Positions 1 through 8,658 of a stretch of DNA of 64,000 nt are shown one piece after another. The notes under the pieces were generated by a model. It saw only the letters and a program-made list of their open reading frames with translations. It had not been told where the DNA came from and searched no databases. The DNA lies in NCBI RefSeq assembly GCF_009910675.1, contig NZ_RSEJ01000009.1:62001-126000 (forward strand). Reading direction: 5' to 3'. Position 1 is the stretch's first letter. Every line of letters starts with the position of its first letter. The DNA is from Photobacterium alginatilyticum. GTDB lineage: Bacteria > Pseudomonadota > Gammaproteobacteria > Enterobacterales > Vibrionaceae. Position numbers and translations under genes: made by a program.

Positions 1-1541
1 GTAGTAACACCATTGAACAAGCTGCCATCGTACAAATTGACGATGCTCAGGGCAACAGCGGACGCGGCAAGACTCAAGGAATTGACTGGAGTCAGAGCCC
101 GCCGGTACCTGTTGAATACAAACTGGCGTACAACGAAAACTTCTACTTTAAGCAAGTAGGCAGTAACCCGGAAGTTTGCCTAAGCCGCAACAACCCACGC
201 GAAAACGTTCATAGCTATTCGCTGTTTAATCTTGCCACTGGTGCCCTGCTGGATATTAAAGCTGGATTCAATTTCGAATATATTTCCAATATCAATGGCC
301 AGCCCCAGCACGGCTTTATCGGTGAATGGGGACTATGGACAGAAGAAGAACACCAGCCAGGCTATGTGTCTCCTACCACAATTACTGATGAAAACGGTGT
401 TAGCTACAACGTAGTTACAGCACCTGGCAAACTCGTTCGCCAGACAAAAGGACAACGCGATCTAAAAGACGGGGAGGCTTTCGAATATTGGACCGGCAGC
501 AATTCAGTAACCGTCTACTGGGTTGAGAGTGCGAGTCAGTTCCAGGCTGACAATGGCTCAGGCAGCCCGGACGGTGTTGACGCCGGTATTACGCAAAATA
601 CTTACTTCTGGTCACCTCTACTGCGCCAAAACGTCAATTACCTAGGTAACGGCAGTGGCACACACCGAGTCGCTTACACAACCAGTGAAACTGTCCGCGC
701 TAATGATGCCATCTTTAACAGCGGCTCGATTGGTTTAACCTGTTACGGCAGCTGTCCTCAAAGCAACATCAGCATGAATGATGCTATTAACTGGACCTTC
801 ACTCAGGCCTACGAAGACCCCTCTTCAACAGGCATCGCCTATACCATCGATCCGGCGGATATGACACTTAAACTGTCAGGACAGCCTGTTAAACTGAACT
901 TTACCCGTGCAGATCTTAGCAATGACCAAGACTTCTGGGGCGCGTCAAGCGGCGAATTTGTCCTTAGCTCTGATGCAAGTTCGGTAACCAGCTGGGATGA
1001 TCTTAATGGACAGAGCGTAGTTACCTATCGCTGGGAAATGGGGCTAGACAGCTGGAGCCAGCTAACCATGCTGCAAAATCAGACTGACCAGAGCTTCTAT
1101 GAGTTTGATAAAGCTATCAACTTTATTTATACCCACACCACAGCAAATGATCGCAATGGTGAATCCAGCAATAACAACACCCAGGTCATGCTTGAGTACC
1201 ACGGTCCGGGTAATTTACATGGCATTCCATGGAATCAGACTAATGGCCAGTGGGACGCACAATTCAGCATTACTGACGGTACTGAAGTTTATAGCGACAA
1301 CAACGGTAACCGTTACGTCCTGAAGGCTACCGGTATCGACAAACGCTTCTTGCCGGCAGCTGGTGGGGCCGCTGACTGTACTAACTCAGGGTTGGATCTA
1401 ACCGGCGCATCGCTGCTGACACTACCAGCGGCAGCAAATATACCCACTATCAGTACCACCTGGCAGGATAAAGACAACCTGACAGTTGCTGACGAGCCTT
1501 GGGTCGTCCATGGTGAAATCCAGTCAGCAGCCAATAAGTAA
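1..1541 (+). CDS. Large secreted/surface protein of unknown function (5' partial)
   Basis: The reading frame is open from base 3 to the TAA at 1539-1541 with no stop, so the gene begins before the window and at least 512 C-terminal residues are present. An internal GTG at 366 could be mistaken for a start, but the upstream translation (for example VEYKLAYNENFYFKQ) is of the same character. The protein is rich in Asn, Ser, Thr, Trp and Tyr with few Lys, and has a CYGSCP cysteine pair, typical of an exported beta-rich protein. No catalytic motif is recognised. A strong terminator follows directly. It may be an outer-membrane lipoprotein or secreted protein; the N-terminus needed to decide is outside the window. 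Confidence 0.8.
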   Translation, partial: SNTIEQAAIVQIDDAQGNSGRGKTQGIDWSQSPPVPVEYKLAYNENFYFKQVGSNPEVCLSRNNPRENVHSYSLFNLATGALLDIKAGFNFEYISNINGQPQHGFIGEWGLWTEEEHQPGYVSPTTITDENGVSYNVVTAPGKLVRQTKGQRDLKDGEAFEYWTGSNSVTVYWVESASQFQADNGSGSPDGVDAGITQNTYFWSPLLRQNVNYLGNGSGTHRVAYTTSETVRANDAIFNSGSIGLTCYGSCPQSNISMNDAINWTFTQAYEDPSSTGIAYTIDPADMTLKLSGQPVKLNFTRADLSNDQDFWGASSGEFVLSSDASSVTSWDDLNGQSVVTYRWEMGLDSWSQLTMLQNQTDQSFYEFDKAINFIYTHTTANDRNGESSNNNTQVMLEYHGPGNLHGIPWNQTNGQWDAQFSITDGTEVYSDNNGNRYVLKATGIDKRFLPAAGGAADCTNSGLDLTGASLLTLPAAANIPTISTTWQDKDNLTVADEPWVVHGEIQSAANK

Positions 1542-1575
1542 TATACGCTTGTAAATCAACAGCCGATAACTTGAT

Positions 1576-1633
1576 GGCCAAGAATCATGTTTGCTTCCCT
1601 ATGAAGGCAACCTGATTCTTGGCCTCTTTTTAT
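1576..1633 (+). terminator. Rho-independent terminator
   Basis: A perfect 12-bp inverted repeat (GGCCAAGAATCA at 1576-1587 and TGATTCTTGGCC at 1613-1624) is followed by a T-rich tract. It ends the partial surface-protein gene. Confidence 0.85.
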
Positions 1634-1730
1634 TATTGAAATAGAAAAATTTGGAGAATAAAGCTAATAATTAATCCTATGCTAGAAGACACTTTTTCCA
1701 AGACTATGGGCTTCTACGTAGGAGAAAAAT

Positions 1731-2441
1731 ATGATTCATAATCTGATTCTGCTACTGATGGCACCGGTATTCATTGTTCAGGGCCGTTATGTTCGCAAGG
1801 TAACCCCAAAACTGGAAGAGGCTTCCGGCCCGCGAAGCGGTAGTGCCGGACAAGGAAGAGTACTTCGTTTGTTACTGGTCGGCGACTCGGCTGCCGCCGG
1901 TGTCGGTGCCGAGGATCAATCTCAGGCACTGTCAGGTAATGTGATCAATCAGCTAAGCAGTCATTTCAAACTAGAATGGCAGCTTCATGCCAAGTCAGGA
2001 TCCACGACGAGAGACACCCGCTCCAGCCTGTCAGATCATCCCAGACAAGCCTATGATATTGTGATTGTCTCGCTCGGCGTCAACGACGTCACCAAGCCTT
2101 TGAGTTCGATTCGATGGCTACACCAGCAAAAAGCCCTTGTCACGCAAATCCGCAACCATTTTTCTTGCCGCCAGATCATACTGACTAAGATCCCTCCGAT
2201 GGAACAATTTCCGGCCTTGCCCCACCCCTTGCGTTGGTATCTAGGAAGCAAAGCCAAGGCATTTAACCGTCAACTTACCCGTTGGACTGCCACGCAGAGC
2301 GATTGCGAATTAATCGACCTCAACTACCGCCTCAAGCCTGAGCAGATGGCTATCGACGGCTTTCACCCCGGCCCCGAAATATACCAGTTCTGGGGAGCGA
2401 CAATCGCCGAGGTGATTAAGGCACGCTGGAGTTCAGATTGA
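1731..2441 (+). CDS. SGNH/GDSL-family hydrolase (esterase/lysophospholipase-like)
   Basis: A 236-residue serine hydrolase of the SGNH superfamily. Block I is LLLVGDSAAAG (about residues 46-56) with the catalytic Ser. Block III is VSLGVNDV (about 113-120) with the conserved G-x-N-D. Block V is DGFHPGP near residue 215 with the catalytic Asp and His. A hydrophobic N-terminus (LILLLMAPVFIV) suggests membrane association or export. The ATG at 1731 follows a good GGAG site. Likely an esterase or thioesterase acting on lipid or acyl-carbohydrate substrates; the substrate cannot be read from sequence. It stands alone between a terminator and an inverted repeat. Confidence 0.85.
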   Translation: MIHNLILLLMAPVFIVQGRYVRKVTPKLEEASGPRSGSAGQGRVLRLLLVGDSAAAGVGAEDQSQALSGNVINQLSSHFKLEWQLHAKSGSTTRDTRSSLSDHPRQAYDIVIVSLGVNDVTKPLSSIRWLHQQKALVTQIRNHFSCRQIILTKIPPMEQFPALPHPLRWYLGSKAKAFNRQLTRWTATQSDCELIDLNYRLKPEQMAIDGFHPGPEIYQFWGATIAEVIKARWSSD

Positions 2442-2459
2442 CTCAGTTCCCTGCCGACC

Positions 2460-2480
2460 TATAGTTAATAGGTAACTATA
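2460..2480. repeat. Perfect 8-bp inverted repeat between genes
   Basis: TATAGTTA (2460-2467) and TAACTATA (2473-2480) flank a 5-nt spacer. It lies 19 bp after the SGNH hydrolase stop and ahead of the AGGAGG ribosome site of the next gene. It is AT-rich with no T tail, so it may be an operator or weak terminator. Confidence 0.4.
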
Positions 2481-2506
2481 CCCAAGGCGCGAAGGAGGCA
2501 GGAAAG

Positions 2507-2869
2507 ATGCCCTCTCACATCTCATATTCCAAATTGGAAAGAACATATACACCAAATTTTAGGAATAAAATTAATACAGCCAGAAGTACAAATGATGTTT
2601 ATGATGTCTTCTGCCACACTGTTGCATCTATGTTCAACGACATAACCGACTCCAAAAAATTCAGAGACAGCGATATTGATTTCTATCCTGAAAGAGAGTG
2701 TCATTATGAGCTCGGCACCAAACTGAAACGCGAACCGAGTGTTGTTGAATGTTTGCACACGTCAGATATGGGCAGAATACTCGATAATATGGCTCAAACG
2801 GCTACTAATCGCCATACCCACCTGATGAAACACCCAGAGAAGACCAACTCTAAGATAATGCGTCATTAA
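2507..2869 (+). CDS. Hypothetical protein, 120 aa
   Basis: A small soluble protein starting at ATG 2507 behind a near-perfect GAAGGAGG ribosome site. It is polar and basic, with scattered Cys and His and no membrane segment or signal peptide. I do not recognise the family. The strong ribosome site, a hairpin after the stop and coding-like composition support a real gene. No function can be assigned from context. Confidence 0.65.
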   Translation: MPSHISYSKLERTYTPNFRNKINTARSTNDVYDVFCHTVASMFNDITDSKKFRDSDIDFYPERECHYELGTKLKREPSVVECLHTSDMGRILDNMAQTATNRHTHLMKHPEKTNSKIMRH

Positions 2870-2876
2870 CAGATGT

Positions 2877-2906
2877 CGAATCGCCACCCGCGCTGGTGAC
2901 GATTCG
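2877..2906 (+). terminator. Probable terminator hairpin
   Basis: Arms CGAATCGCCACC (2877-2888) and GGTGACGATTCG (2895-2906) pair at 12 positions with one G-T/C-A-type mismatch and a 6-nt loop. It lies just after the 120-aa gene. The following bases are not a T run, so efficiency is uncertain. Confidence 0.5.
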
Positions 2907-3040
2907 CTATAATGCCTACATCCCCTTCAGAACCAACCTCGACAAACATAGCGTTAACACTTTTTAGAGTATTCTCTCAGTTTTTTATGCATGGTTCTTC
3001 TACCATATGCACAAGCGACACATGTTGTTAGGAGTTTACT

Positions 3041-3355
3041 ATGGATCAAAGTCACTTCGTTGATGCTATTCAAAACAAAAAAATGGTGCGTCTAACGTTT
3101 ATCTCGAAAGAAAATGGCCAGAAACTGATAAGAACCTGTGCGCCAATGGACTTTGGTCCAAGACGGTTGGCACAAAACCAGTCTGATCGTTATCACCTAT
3201 GGGATTTTGAAAGTGACCACCGCCACCATATTCTTTCTTTACTCCCTGAGCGCATTGTCGACATGGAGATTTTAGGTGATGAATTTTCACCAGATGAATT
3301 TGTTTCCTGGCCGACAAACTGGTTCGTCAAACGCGACTGGGGTAAATATAGTTAG
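3041..3355 (+). CDS. Small WYL-like domain protein, 104 aa
   Basis: The 104-residue protein resembles the beta-rich WYL (Sm-like) ligand-binding fold. It has an N-terminal helix, then a KKMVRLTFISKENGQ strand pair, a central YHLWDFES segment and ILSLLPERIVDMEIL, like the closing strand of WYL domains. There is no helix-turn-helix, so it would be a stand-alone domain rather than a full regulator. The ATG at 3041 follows TTAGGAG. The gene is monocistronic. The family assignment is tentative; that it is a gene is much more certain. Confidence 0.6.
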   Translation: MDQSHFVDAIQNKKMVRLTFISKENGQKLIRTCAPMDFGPRRLAQNQSDRYHLWDFESDHRHHILSLLPERIVDMEILGDEFSPDEFVSWPTNWFVKRDWGKYS

Positions 3356-3694
3356 TCGCCCACTTACCCGTAGACGATTCAATACAACGGAAAGGTGAAG
3401 TGTTAGCCTCACCTTTCTGGGCTATTATGCCTATGCTGCTTTTTGAGCCTGTAGAAAATACAAACTCACTCGCAATATCCCATTCCGAATTTCCCCCTTG
3501 CTTATCACTAATGTGATAAGCGCTTGAAGTATAAAACAATACCAAGAGTTTCATTATTAAAAAGTGTCTTAGGCGCTAATGATTACTGCATGCCACCTCG
3601 ATGCTTGCAACATAGGGAGGAGGCTTCGCTGAGTGATATGGGTAAACAGCGACTTTATCTAACATTCTAAGGATACTTTGATAGGAACTTTATT
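3356..3694. other. Intergenic region with two inverted repeats upstream of the chitinase
   Basis: These 339 bases hold no convincing gene. A 9-bp stem (GAAAGGTGA at 3390-3398, TCACCTTTC at 3409-3417) lies soon after the WYL-like gene and may act as a terminator, although no T run follows. A perfect palindrome lies at 3500-3521. The last part is the chitinase leader with an AGGAA ribosome site. Confidence 0.6.
3500..3521. promoter_or_regulatory. Perfect 9-bp palindrome, candidate operator of the chitinase
   Basis: GCTTATCAC (3500-3508), a TAAT spacer and GTGATAAGC (3513-3521) form an exact dyad 173 bp before the chitinase start. Its form suits a dimeric repressor or activator; which protein binds is unknown. 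Confidence 0.45.
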
Positions 3695-6238
3695 ATGCAA
3701 AAATCGTTGATGGCAACGGCAATACTGTTAAGTATTAGTGCTGCCGGTCAAGCCTATGCAGTCAATTGTTCGCAACTCACGGTCTGGGAACAAGGAACGG
3801 CTTATAACACCGGTACACAAGTTCAGAGCAAAAATATAGCTTATAAGGCTAACTGGTGGAATATCGGCAATGATCCGGCAAACCATTCGGGACCGTGGCA
3901 AGAGTGGACCAATCTTGGTCAGTGCGACACAAACCCCGGCAATCAACTCCCCATTGTGACCCTCACCTCCCCTCTGGCCAATGCACAATTTACCGAAAAA
4001 GATATTGTAATATTGACCGCGACTGCCAGTGATACTGACGGTACTGTCGACAGCGTCGAATTCTTGCTGGGAACACAATCACTTGGCATCATTTCCGCTC
4101 CCCCGTATACGCTAAACTGGAAGTCGGAAGTCGGTAATCATCAGATCAAAGCAATCGTGACGGATAATCAAGGGGCAACCAACAGTGACACGGTTACTAT
4201 TACGGTTGTCACTGCCACCGGCAACCTACCGCCTTCAATTGACCTAATCAACCCTACAGCATCGTCACAAATCGTTGCCGGCAACAGTATTACCCTCACA
4301 GCAAACGCAACTGATGACAAAGGACCAGTCGCTAAAGTTGATTTCTACATTGATGACCAAATTATTGGGACGGACACGAGTGCCCCTTATGAATACCTAT
4401 GGACCGCACAAGCAGGTACCCGTAGTTTCAAGGCCAAAGCAACCGATATAGATAATGCCTATACATTCAGTGAAATTGTTACGGTTGCTGTCAGCGATGG
4501 AAACACGGGGGGAGGATGCGCCGGTATACCCGCCTATATTGCAGGCAAGGCGTACCTAGTCGGCAATATCGTCCAGCATAATAACCACAAATATCACTGT
4601 GATGTAGCAGGCTGGTGTTCGTCAGATTCGGCTTGGGCCTATGAGCCGGGTAAAGGCCAGTACTGGGCTGATGCTTGGACTGATCTGGGTATCTGTGCCA
4701 TTGTGCCTGAAGTCAGTATAACCTCGCCCGCCGATAACAGTACGGTATTGGCAGGAAGTACCGTTACCATCAATGCCCAGGCAACAGATGCAGACGGCAC
4801 AATTAGCCAAGTTCAGTTCTATGCAGGCAACCAAAGCATCGGTACGGATACCACAGCCCCCTTCTCCGCCAACTGGCAAGCCGCGGGACTTGGTGATGTC
4901 GCGATTAAAGCAGTCGCCACCGATAACGAAGGGAATAGCGGGGAGTCTTCTGTTCTTGTAAGCATCAGCGACCAAGCTCTTGTTACCAGCCTGACCTCTC
5001 CGGCCAGTGGGACGACTGTCAGCTTAGGCCAGGCCTTTAATTTCGCGGCTACTGCGGAATCCCTCAATGGTTCCGTACAAAAGGTGGATTTCCAGGTCAA
5101 CGGCACCATCGTCGCTACTGATACAACGGCACCCTATACAACCAGCTGGACTGCCGGCTCTGCAGGTAGCTATAACGTCATGGCCATAGCAACCGATACA
5201 CACGGCGCGACGGCCATCTCTGCTACAGCCAGCGTCAAGGTTATCGAACAATCAGCCACTAAGCACAAGCTCATTGGCTATTGGCACAACTTCGTCAATG
5301 GTGCCGGCTGCCCAATGCGCCTTCGAGACATTTCTCCGGCGTGGGATGTGATTGATATAGCCTTTGCAGACAATGACCGAAACAGCGACGGTACCGTACA
5401 CTTCAACCTTTATGCCGGTGACATCCACAGCACCTGCCCGGCACTAAGTCCCGAACACTTCAAACAAGATGTCCGCGACTTGCGAGCTCAGGGCAAAGTC
5501 ATTGTTCTGTCTCTTGGCGGCGCCGAAGGCACCATTACGCTCAACACAGATGCGGATGAAGTCAATTTCGTCAACAGTCTCAGCCAGATCATTAAAGAAT
5601 GGGGCTTTGACGGCTTGGATATCGACCTGGAAAGTGGTTCCAACCTGCTGCACGGCACCCAAATTCAGGCGCGTCTACCACGAGCGCTAAAGCAGATTGA
5701 GGCCAATACAGGCGGAAACATGTATCTCACCATGGCTCCGGAACACCCTTATGTTCAGGGTGGGATGATTGCCTACTCAGGTATCTGGGGAGCCTATATT
5801 CCGGTTATCGATCAACTCAGAGACATGCTGAACCTGTTACATGTTCAGCTATACAACAATGGTGGATTAGCTAATCCGTATATGCCGGGCGCAGCACCTG
5901 AAGGTTCGGTTGATATGATGGTCGCGTCGGCAAAAATGCTCGTCGAAGGGTTCGAGCTTGCCGACGGCACTATGTTCCAGCCTCTCCGCGATGATCAGGT
6001 TGCCATTGGTCTGCCTTCCGGTCCAAGTTCAGCGAATTCAGGACAGGCTCCGATACAAAATATCGTCAGTGCGCTTGACTGTTTAACACGAGGAACTGGT
6101 TGCGGAACGGTTATCCCTACTAAGCTGTATCCAAACTTCGGTGGTGTGATGACATGGTCAATCAACTGGGACAAGCACGACGGATATAACTTCTCTGGCC
6201 CTGTGGGTGACAAACTCAAGACGATGAACGGGAAATAG
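3695..6238 (+). CDS. Secreted multidomain chitinase, GH18 with two chitin-binding modules
   Basis: An 847-residue exported endochitinase. A signal peptide ends near AQAYA (22). A CBM5/12-type chitin-binding module (about 24-75, VNCSQLTVWEQG to WTNLGQC) is followed by two Ig-like domains (about 85-270). A second CBM5/12 (about 275-338, CAGIPAYIAGKAYLVGN to WTDLGIC) precedes two more Ig-like domains (340-520). The C-terminal GH18 barrel runs from about 525 to 847. The GH18 catalytic motif DGLDIDLE lies at 639-646, with E646 the acid. The enzyme would hydrolyse chitin outside the cell, as in chitin-degrading Vibrionaceae. Start ATG 3695 has an AGGAA site. A shared terminator follows. Confidence 0.96.
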   Translation: MQKSLMATAILLSISAAGQAYAVNCSQLTVWEQGTAYNTGTQVQSKNIAYKANWWNIGNDPANHSGPWQEWTNLGQCDTNPGNQLPIVTLTSPLANAQFTEKDIVILTATASDTDGTVDSVEFLLGTQSLGIISAPPYTLNWKSEVGNHQIKAIVTDNQGATNSDTVTITVVTATGNLPPSIDLINPTASSQIVAGNSITLTANATDDKGPVAKVDFYIDDQIIGTDTSAPYEYLWTAQAGTRSFKAKATDIDNAYTFSEIVTVAVSDGNTGGGCAGIPAYIAGKAYLVGNIVQHNNHKYHCDVAGWCSSDSAWAYEPGKGQYWADAWTDLGICAIVPEVSITSPADNSTVLAGSTVTINAQATDADGTISQVQFYAGNQSIGTDTTAPFSANWQAAGLGDVAIKAVATDNEGNSGESSVLVSISDQALVTSLTSPASGTTVSLGQAFNFAATAESLNGSVQKVDFQVNGTIVATDTTAPYTTSWTAGSAGSYNVMAIATDTHGATAISATASVKVIEQSATKHKLIGYWHNFVNGAGCPMRLRDISPAWDVIDIAFADNDRNSDGTVHFNLYAGDIHSTCPALSPEHFKQDVRDLRAQGKVIVLSLGGAEGTITLNTDADEVNFVNSLSQIIKEWGFDGLDIDLESGSNLLHGTQIQARLPRALKQIEANTGGNMYLTMAPEHPYVQGGMIAYSGIWGAYIPVIDQLRDMLNLLHVQLYNNGGLANPYMPGAAPEGSVDMMVASAKMLVEGFELADGTMFQPLRDDQVAIGLPSGPSSANSGQAPIQNIVSALDCLTRGTGCGTVIPTKLYPNFGGVMTWSINWDKHDGYNFSGPVGDKLKTMNGK

Positions 6239-6261
6239 AAAACCTGTAACAATGAGCATGA

Positions 6262-6298
6262 AGCTCAGGGCAGCCATGCCCTGGGCTTCTTTTCTTTC
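6262..6298 (+). terminator. Rho-independent terminator after the chitinase
   Basis: AGCTCAGGGCA and TGCCCTGGGCT (6262-6287) form an 11-bp stem with one G-T pair, followed by TCTTTTCTTT. It separates the chitinase from the convergent deaminase. Confidence 0.85.
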
Positions 6299-6303
6299 AT
6301 CAT

Positions 6304-7305
6304 TTACTGCATCAGATAGGTCAGTGTCTCTTTCTGGAGACGAAGTTTCTCACTCTCCGAAATAAAACTGGCTTCGATGGCATTTAATGTAAATTGTGCA
6401 AGTTCTTCTTTGCTCATTGGATGCGCGTTGGCAACAGCCAAAAAGTTAGCATTCATATAGCCGCCAAAATAGGCTGGGTCATCTGAGTTCAAAGTGACGC
6501 ACACGCCGCGGCGAAGCAGTTCGACAACATTGTGCTGCTCCATATCCTCAAAGACTTTGAGCTTGGTATTAGATAACGGGCACACCGTCAGCGGTACCTT
6601 GCCCTCAATTAGCCTGCCCACCAACGCTTCGTCTTCCACACAACGTACACCATGATCTATGCGTGCAGTTCGCAGTAATACTAAAGCATCATCAATATTT
6701 TTAGCCGGCCCTTCTTCGCCGGCATGGGCCACCGTCAGGAAGCCTTCGGTCAATGCCTTTTGAAATACATTTTCAAACTTTTTCGGTGGATGCCCCAGCT
6801 CGGATGAATCAAGTCCAACGGCAATTATTTTATCCTTATGTAACAATGCCTGCTCCAGCGTTTCAAAAGCCGACGCCTCGTCAAGATGACGCAAGAAACA
6901 CATGATCAGCTGACTGGTGATCCCCAGTTCATGCTGAGCCTGAACAAGCGCACGGTGGATCCCGCAAATGACAATATCGAAGTCAATGCCCCGGCTGGTA
7001 TGTGTTTGGGGGTCAAAAAATATCTCAGTGTGCAGTACATTATCTTCCTTGCAGCGAAGAAGATAAGCCCAGGTTAAATCGAAAAAGTCCTGCTCATGAA
7101 TCAGTACGTTCGCACCCTGATAGTAGATATCGAGAAAAGACTGTAAGTTATGAAACTCATAGGCATCACGCACTTCTTGAGGCGTATTATACGGAATTGC
7201 TACCTGATTACGTTTAGCAAGCTCAAACATAAGCTCAGGTTCAAGCGAGCCTTCAATATGAAGGTGAAGTTCAACTTTGGGTAAACCACAAATAAATTCT
7301 TTCAT
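6304..7305 (-). CDS. add: Adenosine/adenine deaminase
   Basis: A 333-residue zinc-dependent purine deaminase in the cytosol (purine salvage). Metal-binding HLHIEGS lies near residue 14. The HAGEEGP segment holds the metal His and catalytic Glu, IDHGVRC holds the conserved His, and [10 protein letters not shown] holds the catalytic and metal Asp. The SSELGHPP and [10 protein letters not shown] signatures are those of the adenine-deaminase branch (the Pseudomonas PA0148/yeast Aah1 type) rather than classical adenosine deaminase. Adenine may therefore be the true substrate, although homologues are usually labelled Add. Start ATG 7305 is preceded by GGGGAG. Convergent with the chitinase. Confidence 0.88.
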   Translation of the reverse strand: MKEFICGLPKVELHLHIEGSLEPELMFELAKRNQVAIPYNTPQEVRDAYEFHNLQSFLDIYYQGANVLIHEQDFFDLTWAYLLRCKEDNVLHTEIFFDPQTHTSRGIDFDIVICGIHRALVQAQHELGITSQLIMCFLRHLDEASAFETLEQALLHKDKIIAVGLDSSELGHPPKKFENVFQKALTEGFLTVAHAGEEGPAKNIDDALVLLRTARIDHGVRCVEDEALVGRLIEGKVPLTVCPLSNTKLKVFEDMEQHNVVELLRRGVCVTLNSDDPAYFGGYMNANFLAVANAHPMSKEELAQFTLNAIEASFISESEKLRLQKETLTYLMQ

Positions 7306-7524
7306 ATCATGCTCCCCACACCCTATTAATGGGGTTATACGAAGTTGTGTTGATAAACACCTAGACAGTAAGTTCTTCTATAACAACAATTTTTAGTTTT
7401 TCACAGCTTTACCGATCTTGCAAATGACAAATGCATTAATTGCACTCCTGCTCAAGTATCTACGTACTTCATTATCACTCATCGGCAAAGTAAAACATCA
7501 CACTTCCCAAATTCTACGAGACCA

Positions 7525-7703
7525 TTAGCCAGTGCAGCTTAGCTTCATAGGTATATCAACCATTCCGTTACGTTCTCGAATACCATCAATTCTTTCAAAA
7601 CCAAACTTGAGATACACACCTTCCGCATTCAACGCAGAATTAACGGTATGATTAGATCACTTATCGCTTCGGCATCCGATTTATCTGCTTTTCGTATTTT
7701 CAT
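7525..7703 (-). pseudogene. GNAT acetyltransferase remnant with internal deletion
   Basis: The minus strand begins at 7703 with an ATG that overlaps the PhzF stop as TAATG and encodes MKIRKADKSDAEAISDLI, a classic GNAT N-terminus. It then shifts frame and continues as LNAEGVYLKFGFERIDG, the classic GNAT C-terminus (A-x-x-x-Y-x-K-x-G-F), to a TAA at 7525-7527. The whole span is 179 bp, whereas an intact GNAT gene needs about 450 bp. The middle, with the acetyl-CoA site, is therefore deleted and the frame broken. Both halves are seen directly; the deletion is inferred. Confidence 0.8.
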
Positions 7704-8497
7704 TACTTTCCATCTTTCTTAATTAGCTTTACTATTTCTTGCAGTCGAACATTGGCGATTAATTCTATAGTGTCCACACTCGCCTGCTTCACTTGAAAGT
7801 ATCCACCTTGTTGCGAAAGCTGAGTCACTTCAAGTTCCTGAAGAGATAACTGCTCGAACCAATACGGACCTAACGAACACTGTGCTGAACCTGTGGCTAA
7901 ATCTTCATTAATACCAATGCTCGGCGCGAAGTACCTGAGTACGTAGCCATTATTTCCATTTCGTGCGGTTAGAATCGTTGCATGAAAATCGTTAATAGAG
8001 CTTATCTTGTCAAAATCCGGCTGATAACGACGAACCTGCTCCACATGTTCAAGCACAATAACCAAATCCCTCGTACTAAAGACATCGATAGCTTCCAAAC
8101 CCAGCATATCAGCATGTTTCGCTAACCCTGAACAACGAGCTTCCTTCCAGCCCGGCATCGTCATCGTAAATGCATCACTGCTTTTTGTGACAGTTACCGT
8201 TCCATGCTTGCTAAAGAGGGTAACAACAGGCGCATGGTCAGGTATCATTTCAAAAATAGCGGCGGCTGCCGCTAAACTACCGTGACCGCATAAGTTAATT
8301 TCAATCTCTTTAGCAAACCAGCGTATTTCATAGCCTTCATTTGCTTCGACAATAAATGATGTAACGGGCTGTTCTAACTTTCCAGAAAGGGCTTGCAAAA
8401 TATCGAGTGGCACCCACGCTTCAAGCTTTACAACGGCAGCAGGATTGCCGCAAGCTGTATTTCCTGTAAACACGTTCAGAATATAGGCATCAATAAT
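7703..8497 (-). CDS. PhzF-family isomerase-like protein lacking the catalytic Glu
   Basis: A PhzF/YddE-fold protein. It has FTGNTACGNPAAVV at the N-terminus, IRWFAKEIEINLCGHGS in the first half, and LRYFAPSIGINEDLATGSA in the second. Where active family members have S-E-T-x-F with the catalytic Glu, this protein has PVTSF, so the acid is Val. No ATG or good start lies where the family begins. The frame continues upstream of GTG 8473 as IIDAYILNV, which matches the family N-terminus. An AAGAGGA ribosome site is placed for an ATT start at 8497, used here; the fallback is GTG 8473. Either a rare start or decay is possible. It overlaps the broken GNAT gene downstream. Confidence 0.75.
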   Translation of the reverse strand: MIDAYILNVFTGNTACGNPAAVVKLEAWVPLDILQALSGKLEQPVTSFIVEANEGYEIRWFAKEIEINLCGHGSLAAAAAIFEMIPDHAPVVTLFSKHGTVTVTKSSDAFTMTMPGWKEARCSGLAKHADMLGLEAIDVFSTRDLVIVLEHVEQVRRYQPDFDKISSINDFHATILTARNGNNGYVLRYFAPSIGINEDLATGSAQCSLGPYWFEQLSLQELEVTQLSQQGGYFQVKQASVDTIELIANVRLQEIVKLIKKDGK

Positions 8498-8658
8498 ATG
8501 TTCCTCTTGGGTAATTAACTTGGCTGGGAGTAATATTTAACATAGCAAATATGTGGCTCTGGCAGTTCATTTCAATCACAATTTCAACAATGTATATAAC
8601 AAATATCCCCCTATAATCAACAAGATCATAGAGGGATATATTTCTTTTTTAGCTGTGA

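Noticed and set aside
4622-5251. Several antisense frames of 75-117 codons within the chitinase gene.
   Set aside because: Shadows of a well-supported coding region.
7306-7345. Possible purine riboswitch before the deaminase gene (the minus strand TTCGTATAACCCCATTAATA recalls the first half of the V. vulnificus add riboswitch).
   Set aside because: The invariant GTTTCTACC-type core and third helix are absent; the start codon falls where they should be.
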